From: Rhipicephalus microplus
Lineage: Eukaryota > Arthropoda > Arachnida > Ixodida > Ixodidae
Assembly: GCF_043290135.1 (NCBI RefSeq)
Contig: NC_134700.1
Span: 157,062,053-157,126,052, forward strand
DNA: 64,000 nt
Direction of reading: 5' to 3'
Position 1 is the first letter of the stretch, and each line of letters starts with the position of its first letter. Both the position numbers and the translations under genes were made by a program. The notes beneath the pieces are model-generated. The model saw only the letters and a program-made list of their open reading frames with translations, was not told the origin of the DNA and made no database searches. Positions 1 to 12,503 of the stretch are shown here, piece after piece.

Positions 1-114
1 AAAGCACCGCCAAGCTTGGACGCACCATCGCACGAGTCCGCCTCGATGTCAGCTCCTTAACAGCGTCGAGTTCTGCACTGTTTCCTGTGGCCTTGCCAGG
101 ACTTCACGCAATCG

Positions 115-612
115 ATGAGGCGTCGGCCACAGCTGTCTGGCTGGACCACGACCAGAGCTCACCAGAGAGCCGCAGAAAGCTTTAGCGTACCCTCGCCGAT
201 CTTTCCCGTTAACTCGGCTGACTCGCGTCGCTGTTTTCCGCCGTTTCGCCTGCCATGTCACCATCACCTGCTGCCTTTGATCTACTGGAGTTTAGCGGCT
301 TTCAGGACGATGTTAACAACTGCAGTCGCCACCGTGAATGCTCTCAGAGCTCACAATATGTGGACTGAAGAGCAGAAGCGGGGCATGGCCATAGGTCGCC
401 TGCGGGTTGCTACCGTGGCATGGCACCGGCATGAAGGCGTGAGGCAGCAGGCCTGGGCAGACTGGAGTACCAAGCTCATCGCTGCGTTTGGGCCGATCGA
501 CTCCGACCTCACTGCCACCGACCATTCCAACCTCGCCGTTACTGAGAACGGGGCTCCAGAGAATCACACAGCGCACCTGTTCCCTGCAATACCTCACATG
601 ACCTCTTGGTAA
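115..612 (+). pseudogene. Gag-like fragment of an LTR retrotransposon
   Basis: A 165-residue open frame whose middle resembles the capsid part of Ty3/gypsy Gag. The segment with WTEEQKRGMAIGRL, then a run ending in AWHRH and WADWSTKLIAAFG, has the usual spacing of W..E.K and W..F Gag motifs. A short motif FDLLEFSGFQDD is encoded just upstream (about 274-310) in another frame, so at least one frameshift is likely. No protease, RT or LTR follows; after 612 the DNA is non-coding. I take it as a solitary decayed Gag remnant. It could instead be a chance frame in GC-rich DNA. The family assignment is from motif memory only. Confidence 0.35.
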
Positions 613-949
613 AACGACTCGTGGTGAACACGGAAACAGGTGACAAGGTACTCACCACGGTACAAATTATCAGATGCTGCATCAGAAACCATCTCACGAA
701 CTTTCTTGCCACACTGTAAGCAAAAACTGTCCGAGTTTGGGTTTTTTTGTGGCTCATGACGTTTGAAAACTCTCTCGCGTTTAAAATTACTACCTCGTGT
801 AGGAGTAAAAGATGGTACATGACATAGTTTTACCACCACCTCTCAGGCAAGTAGTAAAAAGATGTCAAAATCCGGTTTTACCACGTAGGGAGTTTTATAT
901 CACGTAATTTTAACCTGCGTTTCAGAGTTTATTACCTGCGAAACTCTGA
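613..949. other. No gene seen between the Gag-like fragment and LINE A
   Basis: About 340 bases of AT-rich sequence. No open frame with recognisable content and no repeat could be assigned. Confidence 0.6.
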
Positions 950-951
950 AA

Positions 952-2626
952 TTATATGCATTTATTAGAACTAGACAGATCATTACTTGTGAAATGAGAG
1001 GGGTGTTTCTTGTCTGCCTTCACCTTCAAAAAGTACAAAAACGACTGGTAACATCTCTGTAGGTGGAGCGACCATTCATTCAAATCCACGTACACGCTCT
1101 CCACAGGGCAAGTTCGAAAAGCCCCTGTAGAGAGGCGAATGCCTAGATGGTGGACAGGGTTGAGAATCTCCAAGCCTGATGGTGTTGCCGACTGATAGAT
1201 TATAGCAGCATAATCTAGGCTTGTGCGTACAAAGCTTTTATATAAATTCATTAGACATTTCTTGTCACTGTCCCACGTTGTGCGTGACAATATTTTCAAT
1301 ATATTGATTGTTTAAGCACCTACCTTTTAAATACTTGATGTGTGGGATGAAGGTTAGTTTTGTGTCTAATATTAGTCCAAGAAACTAGTGCTCAGTCTTC
1401 ACTGACAGAGGTTCACCATGCAGGTCAATGTCGGGGTCAGGATGGAGGCCCCTCATTCGGCAGAATAAGACGCAAGTGGTCTGGTATAAAACCATTCTGA
1501 TCTGCCCATTGAGTTACCTTGTTCAGCCCTAGTTGAACTTGACGTTGGCACATTGAGATGTTGCACGATTTCAAACCAATCTGTGCATCATCGACATATA
1601 TGCAGTAAAACATATGACGAGGGAGAGACAGGTGCAAGGAATTCATTTTAACTAAGAAAATTGTGCAGCTCAATACACCTCCTTGTGGCACTCCTGTTTG
1701 TTGGACAGACATTCGAGATAAGACAGTGCCAACTCGAACACGGAATGTCCAGTTAGACAGGTAGCTTTCGATGGCTGTCAGCATTCTACCCCGCACAACT
1801 AAATGTGACAAGTCTCGCAATATGCCAAAGTGCCATGTAGTGTCATGCCTTTTCTGTATCGAAGAACACAGGAAGAAAAAAGTTGCTTATGAACAAAAGC
1901 GTCGTGAATTTGTGCCTCGATACGGACAACGGGGTCAGCGGTGGACCGAGCCTTTCGAAACCCACACTATTATGGGTCAAGTAGGCCATTAATTTTAAGG
2001 AAGTGCATCGGGCGCCTGTTATTCAGTTTCTCGAAGACCTTGCAAAGACAGCTGCTTGACGCTATTGGCCTGTAGCTGAAACTGAGGCCGGGTCCTTACC
2101 TTGTTTTACAATTGGGATAACGATAGTTTCCTTCCAGGCTGAGAGTAGCTCACCGGGAGAAAATATCGCAATATACAAGGAGAGGAGAGCTTTCTGGGTT
2201 TCAGAGGGCAGGTGTTTTATCATTTCATGTGTTACACGGTCTAGGCCTGGGGTAGATTTACTGCAGCAAGTAAGTGAGGCTTGTAGTTCAGCCAAACAGA
2301 AAGGTTCATTGTGTGCCTCATGTGTTGTGGGTTTCCGCTGTAATCTCTGTTTTTCTATTCTGGTTTTGTATCGTCGGAAATCTTCACTATAGTATCATGA
2401 GCTGAAGACCTGTTCGAAGTGCGCTCCGAGAGTGTTTGCCTGGTCTTCCAAACTCTCACCTTGTGTGTTCACTAGAGGAAGTGAATGTGATTTTCGTCCT
2501 GCCACCTTACCAACCATGTTCCAGACTCTCGACTCATCTGTGCATGAGTTAATGCCTGATAAAAATTTGTGCCAACTTTTTCTTCTCGCCTGTTGGCGCG
2601 TCCTCCTACCTTGTGACTTGATTTTC
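952..2626 (-). pseudogene. LINE A reverse transcriptase (fragmented ORF2)
   Basis: RT motifs appear in order on the minus strand across several frames. Linker residues occupy 2814-2395, and STPGLDRVTHEMIKHLP is near 2240. A GFRKARSTADPVVRIEAQ stretch is near 1960-1900 in another frame. GVPQGGVLSCTIF is near 1690 and the catalytic box YVDD near 1590. The thumb region with LDYAAIIYQSATPSG lies near 1215-1170. Both catalytic aspartates of YVDD are present, but at least three frame changes make the copy non-functional. No RNase H domain follows. Confidence 0.8.
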
Positions 2627-3496
2627 TTAAAGTTTACAAGATTCTCGGCTGTGGGCGAGTCTAAGCAACTTCCATGCCTTATTTTGTTTTTTTCGCGCAT
2701 CACGGCACTGATTAGTCCACCACGGAAACCGTCGTTTGCCTGAGGGTCCACATGTTTGGGGAATACATTTCGTTGCTGCATCAACCAAGAAAGCTGTAAA
2801 GTAGCACACAGCATCCTCTATGCTCAACGCCACCATGTCAGTCCAAGTTAATAGAGTAATTTTTTGAAACATTTCCCAATCGGCTTTGTCGGTGAGCCAT
2901 TTGGGAACCTGTGCAAGACATGTATTTGTTATTGACGTACTGATAACGATAGGAAAATGGTCACTACCGTATGGATTATTAATGACTTCCCATTTAAGTA
3001 GAGGCAGGCGTGATGGGGATCTTATGCTGAGATCTATTGTTGAGTACGTATTTTTAGCGATGTTGTAATATGTTGGCTCTTTTCGATTCAGGAGGCACGC
3101 ACCAGAGGAAAAAAGGAACTGTTCAATCAGGCAACCTCGCGCATCGCAGAGAGAGTCACGCCAGAGGCTACCATGTGCATTAAGGTCCCCTAGGACAAGG
3201 TAGGGTTCTGGAAGTTCGTCTATGAGGGACTGGAATTCATCCTTTTCAAGACGGTGTTGTGGAGGTATGTAGAGATAGCAGATGGTGAAGAGCTTATTCA
3301 AAAGAACTGCTTGAACAGCTACCGCCTCAAATGATGTTTGTAGTGGTAGGTGAGTGCATGCAATTCCTTGATAGACTGTAATGGCAACACCACCGGATGG
3401 CACAATGGCATCATTCCGGTCTTTTCGAAAAATAACGTAATGGCGTAAAAAGTAGGCGTGTTTAGGTTTCAAGTGTGTCTCTTGTACGCACAGCAC
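2627..3496 (-). pseudogene. LINE A apurinic-type endonuclease domain (start of ORF2)
   Basis: A 289-residue frame with the exonuclease-endonuclease-phosphatase signature in order: QETHLKPKHAYF near the N-terminus (catalytic Glu), VLGDLNAHGSLWRDS in the middle (Asp/Asn pair), STIDLSI, and NNPYGSDHFPIVIS (Asp-His pair). This enzyme nicks target DNA to prime reverse transcription. The last ~70 residues run into the linker before the RT and overlap a second frame (2395-2814) that carries the continuing linker, which marks a frameshift near 2650-2700. The true N-terminus before QETH is not open in this frame. Confidence 0.8.
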
Positions 3497-4039
3497 TTTA
3501 TGTGTATGTTTGTGTAAAAGTTCCTGGATATCGTCGAGGTTTCTTAGCAGTCCTCTGACGTTGCACTGTAGTATTTGTGTCTTTTGATTGTTGTGTGGTG
3601 CTGTGTGTACAAAAGTGTTGCGTTCGGTTACAGGGCTTTTGGGGGGCCCTGTGATTCAAGGTTTTTTTCTTTTTTGGCACGCACCAAGGAGTTGCGCCTA
3701 TCCTTCGGCGTCAGACGTGCCGGACGAGTGGTACTTGTATCCATCACCTCTTGTGAGGTGGTGGATGGTGCCTACTCTGCAGACACGTTCACAGAACTTT
3801 GGGACCTAACTACGCTTGCGGTGGTCCAAGGTCCAGCAGGCATGGGGGTCTGCCGACCCTGTTTGTCAGATGGCGGAGCAGTACAGGCTGCTCCAGCTGG
3901 GGGCGCTGGTGGCTCTGCCACGGCCACCCTCTGCGGGACATTCGCGGGTGCAGAAACGTGTGGCGCGGCGCCCCGGCGCGTCAGATTGGCGAAGGAGGGA
4001 AAAGACTGGTTGTGTAGCGCGAACCATTGACGTGCTTCT

Positions 4040-4720
4040 TGGAATGACAGATTAAATTTTACCTTAAGTGTACCATTTGTTTCTCTTTTTTTCATGTGGG
4101 GCATGCTCGCGAGTACGCAGCGTTATCTCCTTCACAGTTCGAACTACGAGTTGTTTCTGAGGTGCAGTTTTCGGATATGTGTCGCATGGATGCACACTTT
4201 ACGCAAGTGGCGCGCCCTCTGCAGCTCTGCGGTCCATGCCCGAAACGTTGACACTTGAAACATCGACGAGGATTGGGAATATATGGTCTTACACGGAGCT
4301 TACAATAGCCGGTTTCAATTGATGCTGGTAGGTCACTGGTTCCGAGAGTAAATATTACGTGTTTTGTAGTGGTCTGTTTGTTGTCACGCTTGAATATTAT
4401 TCTCTGTACCTGAACAACATTTTGGTCTTGCATCCTTCTAACAGTTCGCTTTCACTCAGATTGAAAAGATCATCATCAGAAATTACCCCACGGACTGTGT
4501 TCATAGACCTGTGTGGGCCCACTGAAGCAGGAGTGTCCCCAAATGTTACAATTTTGGATAGTTTGTCACATTGAGTTTGTCACGAATCTCCAGAAGGACA
4601 TGGCCACTTCCCATCTTTGTCGCTTTATAACCTGGGCCTATTGCTTCGATGAGAGTTTTCGACACGAGAAAGGTGAAATTTCACACACTGTCTTCTTTTC
4701 GTTCTGACCTTGAAAAACAT
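4040..4720 (-). pseudogene. LINE A ORF1: nucleic-acid-binding Gag-like protein with CCHC knuckles
   Basis: The C-terminal half (from about 4433 down) is open and carries RPYIPNPRRCFKCQRFGHG, a CX2CX4HX4C zinc knuckle completed by PQSC, then a second partial knuckle CVKCASMRHISENC. The N-terminal half (4720-4440) is readable only by changing frame: GPGYKATKMGSGHVLLEIRD near 4640-4590 and then SMNTVRGVISDDDLFNL near 4515-4465. Such proteins bind LINE RNA and form the retrotransposition particle. At least two frameshifts are present, so no intact product is expected. The residue order matches ORF1 of tick LINEs I recognise. Confidence 0.75.
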
Positions 4721-7700
4721 GGTACTTTGGGAAGGTTAGTTTTGGTGTGTTGAGCATGAACGTGTCTTCGGTGTGCCACCTTTTCAGGGAGCGATGAGGG
4801 AGGGGGGAGAGCATTTGTCATAAATAAACTATAACATTCGACAGTGGTGCCAGCCACCCACCACCGATCCCAACTCGGGGACGTGGCAGGAGATGCTGGG
4901 CAAGTCCTGTCAACGCCAGCTGTACAGCCTTGCTATAACTTAATATGGAATAGCCAAGACTGGGCATCCACACAAGGTTAACCCTTGCCGCCGAGAAATT
5001 TGGAACTCAACGGAAGAGAGTAAAAGACAGGACAGATAGATAGTTTGAGAAAAAGACTAAGATGTAGGGAGAGTGAGATAGGAAAAGGCGACTGCCGATT
5101 CCCCTGGGTGGCTCAGCCCAGGGGTGCCGTCTACGTGAAGCCGGGGCCAAAGGGGTGTGTTTCCTATGCTGGGGGGACTTAAAGGTCTAATCACCTGGCA
5201 TCCGCTCAAACCCCAGGATCCCATTTTCCTTCGACATGGCAAAGCCACGCACGGCTAGGCGTGGGAGGGAGTTGAAACTTTAACTCACTACGGTGAAAAC
5301 CTTATACGTTTTTACAGTCCAAAAAGGGATTGTGCATGGGAGCATTACAAAAAGTCCGAGATGGCGAACTGTTCGTTAACTTCGAACACTTTGCTTTTGC
5401 AGAGTGATCGTGATCAAAAGAGAATAATCTTTATATCAGTCTTATTGCTTTCCAGCCACTGTGATAAGTATTTCATGTTTGTTTACTTAGACACAGCAAC
5501 ATGACGCAGTTTCTTGTACGAAAATTAAAATTACCCTGTGCAACATCTGCTGCTGGGAAATAGTGACAGTAACTTCCAAGCGAACCTATGAGAAGGCAGA
5601 TGGTGAAAAAATATAGAGACGTAAGATATATTTCGGAGCACTCATGCCTCTACATCTATTACAAATGCACTAGCATTTCTTTGCAGATTTATCGAGAAAG
5701 CTGTCCATCTGTTGATCTCATAATAAGAATTGTCACCAAAAGAAACAACTGCATAAAAGAAAACAAATTCTCACTCCGCGACTTGGTCAACATCAGGCCC
5801 TCATGTTGTCAAGACAAGTAAGTGTCCGTTACACATCCATGTTTTCAAACTATGAACATACATGGTTTGCCCTAAAGCAATGTCAGTGATTTTAATCTGA
5901 AGTATGTGCCAGCGTGCCAGAGCTAGGAGGGCGAAAGTCACTTGTGCAAGTGCAGTCCCTATCTGTATGCGACCATCTGAAGACTCAGTAAAGGCTTTTC
6001 CGTGTAATTCTTCATAATTTTCGTCGCACAACTGTAATACTGAGCTCATTGAAACAAAGGTGACAGAACTGGAAGCAACTTTTGTATGAAACCCGGCACA
6101 TCACTATTACAAATTTTTAATGATGATGATGGGGGCCTGGAGAGATGATGTTTTGTCAGAGCGTCAAATATCCAACGTAAGGGCGTCATTTTGGGACAGC
6201 TGGGAAGTCATCTTGGAAAGCCTAAGAGGCTCACACCCAGGCTCCAAACGACACTAAAGAGGAGTTCCCGGTATATATGTGTTTACCCACTGTGTAGCAA
6301 AATTACAACTATACAGCACGCCGTATGAAATTATCTTTGAATCTCAAAACCCAACTGTGAGAGGGCTAACTGTGACACAGGAAAATATAAACTGCGAAGT
6401 ATACACTGAAGAAACCCGTTTCAGTTGAGTTAGTGTTAGCAGGATGCGCGTGCCATAAGGCACGCTTCATGGCACACGAACGAGTTCTATAAAGAGCAAA
6501 TACAGACAACTGCTGATGATAAGAACAAATATGTCATGACCGCGCCTCCTTAAAAGGCCCTTGAAAGCACGAGCACTAAAGAAAGCGGAACGCTCACTTA
6601 ACACCTAAAAAAGCCCCAAAGACGTTGCGTTGATGTTTGGTTTTCATTTGAAAAAATTGACATAAACAAACTTTGAACATCTTAATGACGCAATAAGCCT
6701 GAGTTGTTGACAGTCAGTCTCTACGAGACAATCGTTCTTTTACAGTCTTCACAGCCTAAAACCATCATGCAAACAAGTTGAGGGCCTCGGCTGCCGAGCT
6801 GGCAGGACTATTTGTGAATTCTTCGCATACGTGCATTTCGCAGTGTGGCTATGAGAAGTAGTGTTTACGGAAAATAGTTTTTGGAAAGAGCGCACATTTC
6901 GCATGGGCCCCCCAGCTATTACTATAAAGAATCTTTGAAGTTCGTGTTTCGATAATAATGTTATTTAGTGATTTCAATTGTCCTTTTCCTTTGTCTATTT
7001 CATTCCTCCCATTCTCCTGTGTAGGGTAGTGAATCAGGTGCAACCTGGCTTGTTTACTGTCTTATTTTTTTCTCTTTCAAGCTTTTGAGGACAAAAGAAA
7101 GTGACTGCTCTGCGCCAAGTAACTTTCAGTCGCACACGCAGAAATATTAAGTGGGGTACCTGAAAGCAAAATACTCTATTGATTGGCGAGGAAGACATAA
7201 AGCTAATTGGCTCAAGCGAAGATTATTGAGCAGAAATTTTTGATAACGATGAAATATCAGGAAGTGTCAAGAAGAAAACTTCAGTATTCATCGTGGTGGC
7301 CGAATAAATTGACGCAATAACTAAAACAACACATACGCCAGCTCAAATCATACATTAACAGATACATTTTGAAGGACAAATCTACAGGACGATTCGGCTC
7401 GAGAAGCATGCAATCCTGCACCAAATTTGCGCACTACATTTCTCTTAGTGAACGGTAAACAGCTGGGGCTGATTTCATTCTCTCTGTTATCCGATAGCAG
7501 CCCGCAATTTAAGGGACTTGCATCTTTACGCAGTGAAAACTGGTATATTATAACATTCAGGAGGGTCTTCACTATTTATTGTGGCATATAAGGACGGCGC
7601 CGACAAGTATACATAGACGCCAGTTGCATTTATTAGGAAAAATTTAACAACCTAGCTCGCAGCCTCGTATTTCTGGGCCACATTGGCCCACAAAAATATT

Positions 7701-8250
7701 TTCTCTTCGTCACACATAGGCAGAATGAAGGAGCTAAAAAATTTCTTTACTAAAACAAGGAAGATTTCTTTTCTGATGTGAGCAATATATGTAAACAAAC
7801 GACTTCAAAATAGATGCACGTGATGATCCCTCTTACAATGATCTTGCGTAGCGTAATGAGCCACAGTCGTTATGATAAGTGCACGTTCTAGCGCCCGGTG
7901 GCAGAGAACGCTTGTACCACGCTATATTACTGCGATATTACTCATTGAATTGTGAAGTCTGCTTACAAGGCCTCTGTGTTTTTAAAGCACAAGTTTTTTT
8001 ATTGCAATTCGAAGCAAAGCAACTTATTCTTCTGCACTGCCAAGAGTTCTCATAGATTTATGGTAGAATACGGGCCTGCCACGCAAATGTCCTGGTTTCG
8101 ATGCTTTATTGCAGCCGCAAATTTTTATTTCTTACTTCATTTGAATCTTGCTCAATTTTTCAGTCACGCACAAGATGATTATTGTTCGCTCACAATGAGC
8201 AACGCTCATGTCGTCGCTGATGTCAGCTCCGACACCAGAATTTCTGTAAA

Positions 8251-8287
8251 ACGAGCTTTTTTAACGCTTTCGCGTTAAAAAGTTCGT
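8251..8287. repeat. Imperfect palindrome
   Basis: ACGAGCTTTTTTAACGC pairs with GCGTTAAAAAGTTCGT around a TTTC loop, with one indel and one mismatch. Related wording (GAGACGAGCTCTTTAACACT) occurs near 11106-11125, so this belongs to a dispersed tick repeat and not to a regulatory site. Confidence 0.55.
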
Positions 8288-8392
8288 GCTCACTTCAGCC
8301 CTATCTTATGATTCTTCTTCCGTATTGCTTAGCTTTTCGTGTACTGAGTACGCGTTTGGCATTCATTAAAACACCACTATATTACTAACCGA

Positions 8393-8461
8393 CAGCAGGG
8401 CACACATTGCATCAATGGAAAGCCTAAGAGGCTTTCCATTGATGCGATGTGTACCCTGCTG
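8393..8461. repeat. 69-bp near-perfect hairpin: 33-bp arms, 3-base spacer
   Basis: The left arm begins CAGCAGGGCACACATTGC and the right arm read in reverse begins CAGCAGGGTACACATCGC; both end GGAAAGCCT. I count two mismatches over 33 bp and a spacer of AAG at 8426-8428. It could be a very small palindromic MITE. The spacer is too short for a typical microRNA precursor. Confidence 0.75.
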
Positions 8462-9966
8462 AAAAGCCCTGACATGCATAATTTATTCCTAATCTACGGC
8501 ATTAAAGCTCATAAACCGACTGGGTTCACTTAACGGTCTCACAAACTTTCCAGCACTCTCTAAACCATTCACTGATTATTTAGAAATTAATACGCTATAC
8601 TGTCTTTTGAGCCGTTCCACGGAATGTTTCGGAAAATGCGACGTTGGCGGAATCGGCTGTTAATGTGATACAATCAATTATTTAGCGCGATGTGAGAACT
8701 ATACGTCGCTGTAGTTATCAACACATATATATGCCTTTGTTTTGTATGGAAACATTGAAATACACGACAATGCTATACAAACTTCTGTCTGGTAGGAGAC
8801 ATATGGTCTTAGCAGTACTTATAGTTGGGGTAAAGAAAAAGATTTATAGTGTTTCTTGTAAATGAAGAACGTCATTGTTTTTAAATGAGGGAATATCGAC
8901 GCAATAACAGAGTAATTTTACACGGGTTATAGTACAAAAAACAGTAATGATCCTCACGAGACATCATGCGAGACGCTATGGCTGTATCCCTCTCCTGTAA
9001 TTCGGCGCTAGCAGCTCTGTTTTCTTGCCACCCTGACGCTCTTCTCAAGGAATCGCCTAAGTGCACGTTTGTGGCCAAGTGAAATTAATTTACCTAATGG
9101 CCACCGTCTTTCAAAAACTCGCCTTCTTGCAGGCTTTGTCTCAGCATCTGTTCTGCGGCTGAATATGGCTAAACTCAATAAAACCGGAGTGGCACTTTCT
9201 ATGTTGTAATGTGAAAAAAACCTTGCGCCATTAGCGAATTAAAGTGCTGTCGTGGACTCTGCCGAAAGATAATTACGCCACGCTTCAGCGTGTGTGCCTT
9301 AGATACATACTTATTTGAACTATATGCAGCTGCATGTATTGCTGTTCCAGTTAGCAAATTGACTTAACTGTGTCCCTCTTAGCGCAGTGAGAGTATGGTT
9401 ATATTTTCTAAGATCGTATAAGGAAAAGGGCGGGGGGATAAGTAGGTTATTAAGAAGATGGATGAAATAAATGAAAAAGAAAGCAATATTTCGACTTTGT
9501 AGTACCTGGGAATGAAGTAAACTCAGCCGGTAAAACGAAACGCCTTGTTCGGTGAAGTCGTGTCAACTAAAGGAGTGTCACAAAGAACTAGCACGAGGGG
9601 TCGTGCTACAGGACAACGGCCAGCGCGGGCTTCCGTACTTTGGTAATCTGCTGGTCTATGAAATTTGTCGGCTATCATAGACGCCTTAACGAAACTTACA
9701 GCATTATTTTTGTGCTTCCATTACCTCTAAGATAAACTCACTTACTCGTGCACTGCGCCTAACCTTAATGGAACGAAATGAAAGTACCACGAAGTTGCGA
9801 AACATGGTGGCGTTGTGTGCAACGTGTAGTGGTAAAAACACTTGTGTGTGAAACCCAATCAGATAAAAAATAATGGAATGAGAGTCTGCTGAAATAGGCT
9901 TATACTTACTTTGCCGTAAATGTCAGCACACAGTTGTGTGTGGGTCATGAAATATTTAGGAAACTG

Positions 9967-10198
9967 CCACGGTGGTCCACTAGTTAAAGCACTCGACTGC
10001 GGACCCGCAAGTCACGGGACCCTATCTTGGCTGCGGCGGACAAATTTTCGGTTGATGCGAAAATGTTTGAGGCTCTTGTACTTATATTTAGGTGTACGTT
10101 AAGAACCCCCAGGTGGTCGAATTTCCGCCATCCTCCCCTACGACACCCTTCATATTATATCGCGGTGTTTGGACGTTGAACCCAAACAATTATTATAA
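9967..10198 (+). mobile_element. tRNA-derived SINE (Ruka-like), copy 1
   Basis: The head CCACGGTGGTCCACTAGTTA resembles a tRNA A-box region, followed by a degraded B box (GTCACGGGACCCTATC). The body motif TAGGTGTACGTTAAGAACCC and the following CAGGTGGTCGAATTTCC are shared with the other copies. RNA polymerase III internal promoter elements would drive it. There is no obvious TSD. Confidence 0.8.
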
Positions 10199-10639
10199 TG
10201 AAATATTTTTTCAAACTTCCTCATCCCTATCCTCAATGTAGGGTAGAATAGCAGTCACTCTAGACATGTTAACATCTCTGCCTTTCTTTTCCCACCTGTT
10301 CCTGTTCCTGTTGGGCACGAGGTTATTGGCTGCAGAATACTATAAACTTACAATCATTCTACGCTGGTTCATGTTTTATCCTAGGATTGCTAACAATAAA
10401 TGTGTCTTTCTGCCTTTGAATGTCACAGCCTGTGTTTTTGCTCATTCGTTTCAATGAAAATTTCAAAAAAAAATTGGAGGACACTTAAGCTTCGCCTTTA
10501 AGAGTTGAACGCGATAGCGAAATCCGGCCTCTAGTGCACCTTTCAACTGCTATGTGCTTACTTATTCATACGTTTTGCTACATACACACGCACACACACA
10601 AACACGCACACACATAAACACGCACGCAGTAGATTGGAC
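10199..10639. repeat. Gene-free stretch with tick repeat fragments and a CA-rich tract
   Basis: No gene seen. Around 10484-10530 the wording TTAAGCTTCGCCTTTAAGAG followed by GAACGCGATAGCGAAATCC is a block I associate with many tick loci. Around 10582-10626 there is a degenerate CA/CACG microsatellite. Confidence 0.5.
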
Positions 10640-11259
10640 CAGCGCACGCTAATATTGTCGAATGACTCGTTTTTGTCGCGACATCTGTCGAACAAAATGC
10701 GTTAAAGGGGCCCTGCAACACTTTTTAAATAACCATGGAATGAACTCACTAGAAGAGCTTATTGCCTCACGAATTTGACGCCGCAAAAATTTTAAGAATC
10801 TGTCCAGTGCGAGTGGGGTTACAAAGCTTTGTCGCATGCTGCAATTGCATTATCTATTCTCTCGTACCGACGAAAGCGCTGGAAACTAAGCTGGAAGGGG
10901 TGGCAGGGCAACGACACTACCGCGCCTAGTGACCTTGACAACTTATTTGTCTTCGAATGCGTGGCTTTCTCAGTGTGATTGCGCGCGCACGCGTGGACAA
11001 GTAGTGACCTCCCGGGGCTACCTCGGTATGTTGAATTTTTGGTCACAGACGCATAGACGATTATTCGCTCACAACCAAGGGGGCCGCCGCCGGCAATGAG
11101 TTTTCTGCGAGACGAGCTCTTTAACACTATCGCAATGAAATGACGTACGAGGAGTTTGAAAGCCATATTCAGTGAACGCTCCAACTGTTCCATGGAGGCG
11201 AGCTTTTTCCGAAGAGTTGCTTGGCGTTAGGAGCACTGCTGTTGCGGTTTTTGTGTAAA
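10640..11259. repeat. Common tick interspersed repeat, split by the RTE insertion
   Basis: Contains AAAGGGGCCCTGCAACACTT at 10705-10724, a phrase I know as abundant in tick genomes, followed by a GC-rich body ending near 11259. Host sequence resumes at 12545. Open frames across it (for example 10819-11193 on the minus strand) look like chance frames in repeat DNA. Confidence 0.55.
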
Positions 11260-11271
11260 ATGAGTTTGTAA
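11260..11271. repeat. Left TSD of the RTE insertion (12 bp)
   Basis: ATGAGTTTGTAA here is repeated exactly at 12533-12544, immediately after the element's trinucleotide tail. The first few bases of the right copy could merge with the ATG tail. Confidence 0.85.
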
Positions 11272-12503
11272 AATACAAGCTATTTACAAAGGTAATTGCT
11301 AGCAGAGTAAAGAAAACATTAGAATTCAATCAACCAAAGGAACAAGCAGGATTTCGAACAGGGTACTCAACAATCGACCACATTCATACTATCAATCAGG
11401 TAATAGAGAAATGCTCAGAATATAACCAACCACTATACATGGCTTTCATGGAATACGAGAAGGCGTTTGATTCAGTAGAAATATCAGCCGTCATGCAGAG
11501 ACTGCGGAATCAGGGCGTCGATGAAGTATATATAAACATCCTGGAAGAAATCTACAGGGGATCAACTGCTACCATAGTTCTTCATAAAGAAAGCAACAGA
11601 ATACCAATAAAGAAGGGTGTAAGGCAGGGGGACACAATCTCCCCAACGCTATTCACTGCGTGCTTACAGGACGTTTTCAGAAGCCTAGAATGGGAACAGT
11701 TAGGCATAAGAATTAATGAAGAGTACCTCAGTAACCTGCGCTTCGCCGATGACATTGCATTACTGAGTAACTCAGGGGACGAATTGCAACTCATGATTAC
11801 GGAGTTAGACAAGGAGAACAGAAAGGTGGGTCTTAAAATTAATCTGCAGAAAACGAAAGTAATGTACAACAACCTCGGAAAGGAGCAGCGCTTTGCGATA
11901 GGTAATAGTGCACTTGAAGTTGTAAAAGACTATGTCTACTTAGGGCAGGTAATAACCGCAGAGCCTAACCACGAGATTGAAGTAACTAGAAGAATAAGAA
12001 TGGGGTGGAGCACATTCGGCAGGCACTCTCAAATTATGACAAGTAGATTGCCACTGTCCCTCAAGAGAAAGGTATATAACAGCTGTATCTTGCTGGCACT
12101 TAGCTACGGAGCAGAAACCTGGAGACTCACAAAGAGGGTTCAACTTAAATTGAGGACGACGCAGCGAGCAATGGAAAGAAAAATGGTAGGTGTAACCATA
12201 AGAGACAAGAAGAGAGCAGAGTGGATTAGGGGACAAACGGGAGTTAAGGATATCATAGCTGCAATAAAGAAGAAGAAATGGACATGCGCCGGGCATGTAG
12301 CACGTAGACAGGATAACCGCTGGTCATTAAGGGTCACCAACTGGATTCCCAAAGAAGGGAAGCGGGGTAGGGGGAGACAGAAGGTTAGGTGGGCAGATGA
12401 GATTAAGAAGTTTGCGGGTATAAATTGGCAACAGCAAGCACAGAACCGGGTTAACTGGCGGAACATGGCAGAGGCCTTTGTCCTGCAGTGGACGCAGACA
12501 GGC

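Larger units (their letters stand above)
950..5275 (-). mobile_element. LINE A: near full-length Jockey/I-group non-LTR retrotransposon (dead)
   Basis: Read on the minus strand, the order is a 5' leader (about 5275-4722), ORF1 with zinc knuckles (about 4720-4040), endonuclease (3496-2900) and RT (about 2300-950). The leader holds a block (about 5100-5250) with GGTGATTAGACCTTTAAG on the minus strand, which I associate with leaders of tick LINEs. Coding regions are split over several frames by small indels and stops, so the copy is inactive. The 3' end is unclear: after the RT C-terminus near 952 there is no RNase H, A-rich tail or microsatellite, so it may lack its 3' end. The clade (Jockey versus I) is judged from motif style, not a tree. 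Confidence 0.85.
5276..9966. other. Gene-poor AT-rich stretch; two palindromes
   Basis: Open frames here are at most about 108 codons and match no family I recognise. One minus frame (5801-6049) has a hydrophobic patch but no supporting context. The stretch contains the two palindromes listed separately. The motif GGAAAGCCTAAGAGGCT occurs here at about 6216-6232 and again inside the long palindrome at about 8416, suggesting a dispersed repeat. Otherwise I see nothing. Confidence 0.5.

Noticed and set aside
8393..8461. MicroRNA precursor
   Set aside because: The three-base loop is too small and the arms are nearly perfect; a palindromic repeat is more likely.
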